Below are positions 57,301-64,000 of a stretch of DNA of 64,000 nt, in pieces (the stretch's first letter is position 1; each line of letters starts with the position of its first letter). Below the pieces are notes generated by a model. It had not been told where the DNA came from. It saw only the letters and a program-made list of their open reading frames with translations, and did not search any database. The stretch spans positions 6,222,001 through 6,286,000 of the forward strand of contig OZ038472.1 in assembly GCA_964036295.1 (NCBI GenBank), in the 5' to 3' direction. Position numbers and translations under genes: made by a program. Origin of the DNA: Plumapathes pennacea. Lineage: Eukaryota; Cnidaria; Anthozoa; Antipatharia; Myriopathidae.

Positions 57301-60300
57301 TCATAGTCACTCACCAAGAACTCTCTTCTCCTCTTTATGAAGTTCTCGGAGCGAATTAAAAAAGAACGCCACAGCATTAAGGCAAACACTTCGCTTGGCC
57401 GTCACTGTGTCCGGGACAAGGTTCTCTAGTTCTAAAAATAGCTCCAGTGCTCGAACGGAAGTCTCTCTGTCAACATGGCTCACAAGACGACTGAGAACTT
57501 CGTAGTGCTCTTCAAGGAGTTGTCCCAATTTTAATCTGTTGAAAATATAAATAAAATATCGTGTTTCAGAGCATATACAAACACACGGACGGAACATCTC
57601 AACTAGCAAGTCCGCAGTGGTCAATGACTTAAACTCCATTGCAATATTTGAAACACAAGTAAGACTCGCACTCGTAACTTTAACGACATTAATATCGATA
57701 TTTGCATCATTTGAAGTGCAAACAGCGCTTGTCACCAGAGTATATATCAGCAAGTTGCTATCAAACATTGAAGAAGCCGTCGTATTGCTCTCGATGCTGA
57801 GTTATTATCGACTAAACTTTCTAGTGCGACCGGGCCCTAACACTCATAATTGTCTTTGAAATTATTCTATAATTATAGAGCGGTTTTCGAATGACTGTCG
57901 AAAGTAATCGTGTGATTGCTTTGGTTTTGCTTTGGTTTTGCGTTTGCTTTGCAGTCTGATTGGTCGACAGAAAAAGGCGCGAGTCGTCGGCCAATCAGAC
58001 GTGAAAGTAACACCAATCGTGTGTTTGGTTTTACTCGTCATCATCACGAAAGAATTTTTTTCATTTTTTTTTTGCTTCCCTACAGTGCACATGTTGTGTT
58101 GTTTCGTTTCTTAGTTTCTGGTCATGTGAAAGGCGTCTGTATGTCGAGCTTTTGAGCTTTTTTTTGCCGTTGTTGTTCATCGACTCGGGTCGAGTCGTTT
58201 CGTCAAGTTAGCGGCGGACAAGCGTATTTCAAGCAGCTAAACATGTGGAGATCTCAACACGAACTGGAGAAACGGTTCACTGGCTAGCGAAGGACGATGG
58301 CTTGGAGACAGAACCAGTTCGGTGGCGTTTACAAGAGAGGTTCTTCATATCCCATGCAGAAGCGCTACCAAATTGTTGCGTCCTACCTTGAAAGTGGCAG
58401 TCTAACCGAGGCTTCGGTAGCAAATATGTGCACTTACGACACTGCAAAATCTGTGACTTTGAAATTTCTAAACACCGGAAGCTTTGAACCCGGGAATAGA
58501 GGGTCTCCTCCGACGATCATGAACCCATGGAAAGTTGCATACCTTGAATCTCTGGTTTGCCACGACCCCTTCATGTACCTATCTGAAATGCAGCAGGCTC
58601 TTCAGGACGATCTACAATTGGAACATTTTGCAGTGCCCTCCATTCCCACCACCTGCAAAACTCTCCAGAGTTTAGACTTAACCCGATATAAAGCATCGAA
58701 AGTGCCGTTAGAAAGATTCACGGAAGTAAACATTGCCAGGCGCACTGCTTTTGTTAACTGGCGAAGATCTGTTGATCCCAGAAGGTTGTATTTCGTTGAC
58801 GAGACTGCAGTTCAATTGGCAGACGGAGTGAGAAGAATTGGGCGATGCCATACAAATCACAACCTCCCTCTAGTGACCAACAGAGCAGACGAAAGAGAGA
58901 AAATGTCAGTCCTCAGTGTGGTTGGATACGACGCGGGAGTACTGGACGCCTATCCAATTTATGGAAGCTTCAACAGAATTCAATTTAATGATGGTATGAA
59001 CCAGCATTTTGTACATCTTATTCCTCGCGATTCTTACCTTGTAATGGATAATGCTTCAATTCATAACGAACGAGATTTGATCAACATGCTTGCACCAAAT
59101 AACATCACGCTCGTTAAATTACCACCGTATTCCTACGATTTTAATCCTATAGAACTGGTTTTTGGCATTGTTAAAAGCTATGTTCGTAGGTGGCCAGAGT
59201 TGCTGAGATCAAACACGCCATTAGCCATTGTGAACGCATTTGCTCAAGTCTCAGTAAACAGTGTAAGAAGATTTTATCACAAGTGCTGGCAAGTTGCAAG
59301 CTGAAACATATGTACATATATTTTGGTTGGACGAGCTCAATTTGCATGGCAATCTACCTGGTTTTTAAAATGCCTTTACAGTATTTTGTGAGCTCAACCA
59401 AAAAACTGTCTTACAAAAGATATTTCAGAAATGGTGTGGTGTACAACGACAATGACATTTTATAAATATCCAGAAAGAATATGAATTTCTACAGTTACTT
59501 TTCTCTGACAAAACTTTGACTTTAATCATTCTGCATTAAGAGAATTACAGTCATGCACAAAATTCCTGATGACAATAGACTATTTTTACAATTTCGTACA
59601 TTGTATGATTGTGACAGCTTGTGAACTACCAGTTATACAGAATGAAATATTTTATAGCCATGGTAACAACACAGACCCTTTTCCAGCTAAAAATTATTTG
59701 CATGCATATTTGCATTTTTAGATGACTGTCAATAGGATCAGTGAATAGTTTTGATTTTGCATTTGCTGTTTGGATTGGTTACACAAAATGTTGTGATGCA
59801 ATGTACTTTCACTTGGCAAATGGTTTGAATCCAGGAGTCTCAACAGTTAATTTGTGATTGTCTGGGTGGTAGTCAGTAGTCTTCAGGAAGATTGGTCCTG
59901 TTGTCTGATGTGTTCACTACCTGAACAGAGGTCATCTTTGACTCTGACAACTTCTGCTCTGGTAGTCGAAGGCATCAGTCAACAGTAACAATCTTCCTGA
60001 GGACTACTGACTACCACCTGGACAATCACAATCAAAAAATATTTTACAGATTTCCATCAGATCAAAGGCTGGTGGTGGTGTCATAATAGTGGTCCAACTT
60101 GTGAAATACACATGGCCCTTGATTTTCAACAGTCTTTTCAATCCACTTTGTTATTGCCTTTCACATGACCAGACACTTTAATTACTTGATGTCCTGTGTA
60201 TCTACATGTATGTGCTAATGTATTTAAGCAGTGTCGTCTTTTTATATATTCAATAAATTTTGAAAACTAGAATAATAATCATTTAATTTCCTCTTTTGTC

Positions 60301-63300
60301 CTGAAAATGGCCCCCACTGATTTTGGTACAGAAAACAGTGGTCGTGTTTACAGTTATAAAGCACATAAAATTACTATAAATAGTCAAAGTTCCCAGTTTA
60401 CAAATTACTGCCCAAGCCTCATCTTTTCCTGTGTGCAAAATTCCATACACAGCTCAATCTGAATTATTTGTTTGGAAAAATATTTACATTCAATGATATT
60501 TACATTTGTACATTTAAAAACCATGCACAGTTCCTGAGCTGAAATATTCTGCTGGACCATTGGTAAATAAAACTATGACAAAGCACACAGTCAAACACCA
60601 CTGAGCCAAACGTGAAGGCCGATTTACACAGTGCAATTTTAGCTAAACAGTAACTGTTGATTGCATCAGTCAACAGCAACAGTCTGCCTGAAGACTACTG
60701 ACTAATACCCAGACAATCACATCCAATCATGTTTTTCAAAACAAAATCAAACACATTTCTATTTTTGGCATTTAATTGCAGACTGTGTCAGTGTAATATA
60801 CAATACATATGCAATAATGTGCAATGCCGGACATGTTTTTGCGTGGCGTTAGGCTGTCCGACGCGACCGCGTACAGATATACCAATTTTCGCGCGCTAAA
60901 ATATCCCACGCCATCGGCGCGCTGTGCTGTTCCATCAACACAAACAAATCAGAGAACACACCTTTCCTTCGAAGATCAAGAATGTAATAGCCTATTTTCA
61001 ACGCTGGCTCAGTCAGTTCCCGATCAGTTGCGAATAAAGTTCACGTCGATCAACACACTGGATCAAGCAAACATTCATCCTAGCGATTCATGCGGTAAAG
61101 AAATCATGCGATTTTCGACCCAGCTAAACGAAAAAGTATGTACTTACACTTCCAAGAGGCGTGAGATGTTAAAAGACGGAACAAAGTCTATGATTTCTCG
61201 ACTGTGAAGTCAATTACTTTCACAACTTCAGTCGACAGGTACGGCGATCGCAGCGACTCCGTGAACGAAATAATGACTTGTAAGACAAACACCATAGCAA
61301 CCTCTGCTTCAATCCACTTTATTCCAATTGGCATCATCGTGAATTGCAGAAGAATTACAAGCATTTCCATTTTCGAGACGAAATCAGCGACCCTCTTCCA
61401 CTCGGCATTCCTTCGGACCTTCTCTGAGCGGCTCACGCCATACCTCGAACAGCTCGAGATTTCATTGGCTAGTAAACGCAAGTAAACACACGATTGCGTT
61501 TGCTCGCCTCTCTGATTGGTTAGTAAAACCAAAACCAAACCCGATGTATTGCGTTTGGTTTTGCTCGCACTTCTGATTGGTCGGACGTGTTTTTGCTCGC
61601 GTCTCTGATTGGCTTTGTGATTGCTTTGGTTTTGCTTTGGTTTTGGTTTTCGACAGTCATTCGAAAACCGCTCTATTAGATTGTTTTATGTTAAGTACTA
61701 AAAACATCGCAGGTATTAGAGCAACTTTCGGATGACTGTCAAAAACCCAAACCAAAATAATTACACCGCCAATCACAGAGGCTGTACGAAAACACTTTCA
61801 ACCAATCAGAAGTCAAAGTAATTTGCAATGACAATTTCCGAGATGCTTGTTGAATTTTAAGGCGCGTTCGATTGGGTCTATTCCGGCATAGGAATAGCGA
61901 TGTTGGTCAATATAATTCTTTGGCTTGGAGTTCATTTGGCAATGAATAGATCGGTAGCTGTTCACAAAGCTACCGGGAGGGTTTTGAGGACAATTTGGAA
62001 CAACATTCTCCCCGCAACATGCAACAATTTGGATCGTTTTAGCTATTTCTATTCCGGAATAGACTCAAACAAACGCCGTGTTCATAGATTACCTTGGCGG
62101 AAGCTGGTGGCCTTTTTCTGTCAATATCAACTGATAAAAGTTGTCCAGTAACAGTAGAGCCTTGAAAACAAAACAAACAAACAAATAAAAAACACAACAA
62201 ACAAACAAACAAACAAACAAAAAGGAATACTTGGATGAAAAGTGAGATCTCGGCTTGGAAAGGTAAATTGTTGGTCGAACGGACTCAACAACGAGGGAGG
62301 GAGGGACTATTAACTTCCATATAGAAAAGACGGGATGCTCGTCGTACCTCTAAGGCTTAAAATAATCTCGAGCCACGCCCATTTTAGTATCTCTTAGGGG
62401 TCAAAAAGAAACTTCCAGACGAGCAATCCCGTCCTTTTAATGTGTGAGTCCCCCCCCCTGCCATATCTGTATATCCGTACCTTGGGACTTCTCGAGGCTG
62501 ACGGCAGGTTCTTTAGAGATATGACGCATTTATTCACTGTGTCACGCAAGACGTGTGGATAAAACAGCTCCAGTTCACACTGTAGCTTCGTGAAGAGGCG
62601 CAACTAAAGAAAGAGGAGAGGAAATGTCACGCAATAGTTGAAAAGGGAACAGCTCCAATTGACACTACAGCTTCGTCAAGAGTCACAACTAAAGAAAGAG
62701 GGGAAAAAATGTCACGCAACACTCGAAAAGAAAACAGTGCAGAGTTGCAAATAAAAAGAGAAAAGTCACGCAACACTTGTCCAAGCGAGAACAGCTCCAA
62801 TGCTAAAAAAGAGAGGCACTGTCACGTCACGCAACATGTAAAGAGAGAACAGCTTAGACTAATATTTGCAGCGTAGAAAATAATCCAGAGATAAAAAATG
62901 TCACACATCGAGTAGAAGAAAAAGCATTGCAGTTTCGTGCAGACTTCACACCGCGGAAATACGTGTCAGCGTTCGTCGCCATTACCATATACTTCTGTCT
63001 AACTCGAGGTTAAATTTCACCTCGTGTACAAGGCCCGTTGTTCTTATGCACAACTCCTTTCTAATAAAAATGCGTTGAGCTAACGTATAGTTGAGTATTG
63101 AGTTCACTGCTGCAATGGCCGCTGACCCAAAAAATTCGGTGCCTGCACGGCCGATAGACGTATTTCCGCGATGTCCAAAGATTTACAACTCACGTTGCAC
63201 GAGAAGAGGAAAACCACAGTATTTACCGAATCATCCGACCGACTGTTCATTATTACATGAGCCAAGATCTGAACAGCAACTGGTTGTCCTTTGTGAAGAG

Positions 63301-63335
63301 CCACGAGAACCAATAGTCTACGCAGCCACATCAAT
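51380..63335 (-). CDS. Partial multi-exon gene for a helical (HEAT/ARM-like) protein, not identified
   Basis: Nine minus-strand exons have splice sites on both sides: 63335-63227, 62603-62481, 57535-57315, 56757-56648, 55797-55770, 54960-54779, 53042-52822, 51830-51760, 51528-51380. Phases agree at every join from 57535 to 51380 (1, 0, 1, 0, 2, 1) and at the first join (0). The 62481/57535 join does not agree, so at least one exon of length 3n+2 is missing between them. Characteristic peptides in order: LMWLRRLLVLVALHKGQPVA, LRLFTKLQCELELFYPHVLR, RALELFLELENLVPDTVTA, IESMKLCQTLFLHLTKD, ENVILFGGK, VSLLEYNRKPQISSRLSLNP, YWSNARQVFLDMFYTICTNR, NLKICRKLDENPILWTFLLS, VPIVSSILATLVSHWELCRD. The content is leucine-rich paired helices with one Ser/Pro-rich linker, suggesting an alpha-solenoid. 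I cannot name the family. Both ends run beyond what I can see, and the introns are full of transposons. Confidence 0.75.
52496..52760. mobile_element. MITE with 15-bp perfect inverted ends, in an intron
   Basis: TCGTGTTCTATTGGG (52496-52510) and CCCAATAGAACACGA (52746-52760) are exact inverted repeats; GGTTGA/CAACC and CAGCTGG-type words recur inside in both orientations. No clear target duplication. It lies in the intron between exons 53042-52822 and 51830-51760. Confidence 0.6.
53336..53650. mobile_element. Tc1/mariner MITE, deletion relative of the 57878 transposon
   Basis: Ends GAGTCGTTTTCGGATGACTG and its partner CAGTCATCCGAAAACCGCTC are inverted; TA flanks both sides (53334-53335, 53651-53652). 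The first 26 bp match the transposon TIR at all but a few positions, and the inside keeps AACCAAAGC/GGTTTTG words from its sub-terminal regions. At 315 bp it has no ORF. Confidence 0.8.
53662..54126. mobile_element. TTAA-flanked MITE, longer copy
   Basis: TTAACCCTTTCACCCCCAAG and CTTGGGAGCCAAAGAGTTAA mark the ends, TTAA included. An A run lies at 54066-54080. Only 12 bp separate it from the preceding Tc1-type MITE. Confidence 0.7.
54305..54663. mobile_element. TA-flanked MITE (GACCTTTGTCACGGT ends)
   Basis: AATAGACCTTTGTCACGGT (54301-54319) and ACCGTGACAAAGGTCTATT (54649-54667) are exact inverted repeats that include TA on both sides, consistent with a Tc1/mariner-type target duplication. 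The 61-residue frame inside has no signature. Confidence 0.65.
55041..55140. repeat. R8 repeat, copy 1 (second copy 55975-56075)
   Basis: CCTGTTGCCTCTGTTTCA and RAGGCCTAGT followed by CTTCTTAT and TTTTGCATG-type words occur at 55077-55155 and again at 55981-56060, in introns of the multi-exon gene. They may be a short interspersed element; the boundaries are unclear. Confidence 0.4.
56128..56585. mobile_element. pogo/Tigger-like MITE with internal 97-bp tandem repeats
   Basis: Ends CAGTCGAACCCCGCTATTTC and GAAATAGCGGAGTTCGACCG are imperfect inverted repeats, flanked by TA (56126-56127, 56586-56587). The CAGTCGAAC start is typical of pogo/Tigger. The inside is about four copies of a 97-bp unit; the word GGTTATTTCAAAACCCCGCT begins at about 56220, 56317, 56414 and 56508. 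It lies in an intron of the multi-exon gene. Confidence 0.75.
58297..59304 (+). CDS. Tc1/mariner (IS630 superfamily) DD34E transposase
   Basis: This is a 335-residue intact ORF. Residues about 15-75 form a helix-turn-helix region (QKRYQIVASYLESGSLTEAS ... NTGSFEPGNRGSPP) of the kind that binds TIRs. The catalytic acidic residues are D168 in LYFVDETAV, D251 in YLVMDNASIHN and E286 in PPYSYDFNPIELVFG, with 34 residues between the last two, which is the Tc1 DD34E signature. It would cut at the TIRs and insert at TA. No stop or frameshift disturbs it, and together with perfect TIRs this suggests recent or current activity. The start ATG at 58297 follows TCGAAGGACG.. type context about 420 bp inside the element; an ATG at the alternative 58354 would lose part of the HTH region. 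Confidence 0.93.
   Translation: MAWRQNQFGGVYKRGSSYPMQKRYQIVASYLESGSLTEASVANMCTYDTAKSVTLKFLNTGSFEPGNRGSPPTIMNPWKVAYLESLVCHDPFMYLSEMQQALQDDLQLEHFAVPSIPTTCKTLQSLDLTRYKASKVPLERFTEVNIARRTAFVNWRRSVDPRRLYFVDETAVQLADGVRRIGRCHTNHNLPLVTNRADEREKMSVLSVVGYDAGVLDAYPIYGSFNRIQFNDGMNQHFVHLIPRDSYLVMDNASIHNERDLINMLAPNNITLVKLPPYSYDFNPIELVFGIVKSYVRRWPELLRSNTPLAIVNAFAQVSVNSVRRFYHKCWQVAS
59854..60029. repeat. Hairpin inside the Tc1/mariner transposon
   Basis: GTGATTGTCTGGGTGGTAGT, CAGTAGTC and AGGAAGATTG on the left are mirrored by CAATCTTCCT, GACTACTG and ACTACCACCTGGACAATCAC on the right, with a loop of about 90 bp. A third related arm occurs at about 60662-60720. It could be a MITE carried within the larger element. 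Confidence 0.7.
60824..61207 (+). CDS. Unassigned 127-residue frame inside the transposon
   Basis: Open frame between the transposase and the right TIR, with no motif I recognise. On the other strand 61188-61538 is also open (116 residues, with a hydrophobic middle), and GTAAGT-type donor words lie near 61145 on that strand. One of them may be a real exon carried by the element, but neither is supported beyond being open. Confidence 0.2.
   Translation: MPDMFLRGVRLSDATAYRYTNFRALKYPTPSARCAVPSTQTNQRTHLSFEDQECNSLFSTLAQSVPDQLRIKFTSINTLDQANIHPSDSCGKEIMRFSTQLNEKVCTYTSKRREMLKDGTKSMISRL
61718..61830. mobile_element. Truncated Tc1-type MITE, left half only
   Basis: GAGCAACTTTCGGATGACTG and the following AACCAAAATAATTACACCGC ... 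AAGTCAAAGTAATTTGCA match the left half of the 53336 MITE. The right terminal repeat is missing. It lies only about 45 bp from the complete transposon. Confidence 0.6.
62181..62222. repeat. (AAAC)n microsatellite
   Basis: Short tract of AAAC/AAACAAAC units within an intron of the multi-exon gene. Confidence 0.8.
62945..63178. repeat. R2 repeat (MITE-like), short copy with inverted ends
   Basis: It begins CTTCACACCGCGGAAATACG and ends CGTATTTCCGCGATGTCCAA, an inverted pair. The inside keeps CGTGTACAAGGCCCG and ATGCACAACTC and the TAGTTGAGTATTGAG junction. It lies in the intron between exons 63335-63227 and 62603-62481. Confidence 0.6.
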
Positions 63336-63560
63336 CTGTTGACAGAAAACGTGTTAAACCGGCATGAAGGTATACTGCAAACGAGAGTAAACTGGGCGGT
63401 GAAACGCTACTTAGAAACTGGCAAAAATATCCACCCATGAATATCGCATTGTCTTTGTCTCAAATATTTTCTTCCCCTTAAAGCGTTCAGAAGCGAGGGA
63501 GCCACGGAACAGCAAACGAGAGAAAATCTATAGGACCAGAGTAATATCTACTGCAAGAGT

Positions 63561-63595
63561 GGGGGGGGGGGGGGGGGGGGGGGAGGAAGGGGGGG
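63561..63595. repeat. Poly-G run
   Basis: A run of about 22 G followed by G-rich sequence; a C run of about 27 follows at 63785-63812. Such runs are prone to sequencing error, so the local length is uncertain. Confidence 0.8.
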
Positions 63596-63860
63596 ATGTC
63601 TACAGTTCCCACATCATTTACTTTAATCCCGGTTCCTGTCTCCTACATTCACCAGAAGCGACCTTGTCATTTTACAGGAACTAACGTTTTTGCACGGACA
63701 TCCTGTTTTTCGTCACTAGCAAATCCCGCTTCAAGCCTTCTCTATTCCCGTCTCCCGTAGACTTCCCGCTCACCCCCACCCCACCCCCCCCCCCCCCCCC
63801 CCCCCCCCCCCCATCCCCAGTAACTCCCTTTTACTCTGTTTCCCTCCCTGTCTATATTAA

Positions 63861-63900
63861 TCCCGAGCTCTGCGAGGGTACCAATCCAGATCGGGTGTTC
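63861..63900 (+). mobile_element. Helitron-like 5' tip
   Basis: TCCCGAGCTCTGCGAGGGTA after an A matches the 5' start of the Helitron-like family (compare 8448 and 2366). Similarity fades after about 30 bases, so it is either a fragment or a different subfamily. Confidence 0.35.
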
Positions 63901-64000
63901 TCCAGTCATCGGGCAATCCAATTTGAAACGTAGGATTACAGGAGTATATGGAATAGTAGAGTAGAGGTTGAGAATGTATGGGCTTTGCTCTCGTGTCCGT

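Larger units (their letters stand above)
57878..61674 (+). mobile_element. Complete Tc1/mariner transposon with perfect 26-bp TIRs
   Basis: The ends, starting GAGCGGTTTTCGAATGACTG, are perfect 26-bp inverted repeats (57878-57903, 61649-61674), and TA flanks both sides (57876-57877, 61675-61676). Sub-terminal TTTGGTTTTGCTTTGG repeats are shared by both ends. The 3797-bp element holds an open DD34E transposase gene, a hairpin at 59854-60029 and two unassigned frames near its right end. It sits in an intron of the minus-strand gene, in the opposite direction. Confidence 0.88.

Overview
The window is animal nuclear DNA, most likely from an anthozoan cnidarian such as a stony coral. The evidence is GT-AG introns with phase-consistent exon joins, a mitochondrial-clan cytochrome P450, a very long TPR-CHAT protein of the kind that is expanded in corals, an AATAAA polyadenylation signal, and dense families of eukaryotic DNA transposons, LINEs and MITEs. 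Nothing suggests a prokaryote, plasmid or virus, and I see no CRISPR array, operon, rRNA or convincing tRNA. The species assignment is inference.

Four host genes can be supported. (1) On the minus strand at 11273-17089 (probably from 17113) lies a 1938-residue TPR-CHAT protein with about 34 forty-residue TPR-like units and a C-terminal CHAT protease domain with a visible His/Cys pair. Thirteen of its units (1560 bp) are duplicated head to tail at about 99% identity. (2) On the plus strand at 36180-37796 lies an apparently intronless 538-residue mitochondrial-clan P450 with all family motifs. (3) On the plus strand at 43977-44146 joined to 45512-48716 lies a two-coding-exon gene for a 1124-residue secreted, mostly helical protein of unknown family. 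(4) On the minus strand at about 51380-63335 lies part of a gene with nine short exons recognised through ORFs, splice sites and matching phases. It encodes a helical, probably HEAT/ARM-like protein that I could not name; at least one exon is missing from the model and both ends are open.

Most of the rest is mobile DNA. The commonest family in 1-28000 and again near 50270 and 63860 is a Helitron-like element. It has a TC start after A, a CTAG end before T, a small 3' hairpin and a decaying ORF of about 23-residue basic repeats resembling STPR repeats. A 3797-bp Tc1/mariner element with a full DD34E transposase, perfect 26-bp TIRs and a TA duplication (57878-61674) sits in an intron of gene 4, and short deletion relatives lie at 53336-53650, about 30698-31060 and 61718-61830. 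Other elements are hAT-like, PIF/Harbinger-like, TTAA-flanked and pogo/Tigger-like MITEs, a solo LTR and two dead LINE copies. Several are nested, which gives an order of insertion.

Region by region: 1-11000 is repeat DNA; 11273-17113 is the TPR-CHAT gene; 17229-32780 is a nest of Helitrons, LINEs, MITEs and a long (AAT)n tract; 32900-36150 holds inverted-repeat elements and unassigned DNA; 36180-37796 is the P450; 37800-43900 is local duplications and unassigned DNA; 43977-48880 is the secreted-protein gene; 49880-50155 is a 90-bp tandem array; 51000-63400 is the multi-exon gene with MITE-filled introns; and the end holds G and C homopolymer runs. The four genes do not form an obvious pathway. 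The most unusual candidates are the TPR-CHAT protein with its recent internal expansion and the secreted helical protein.
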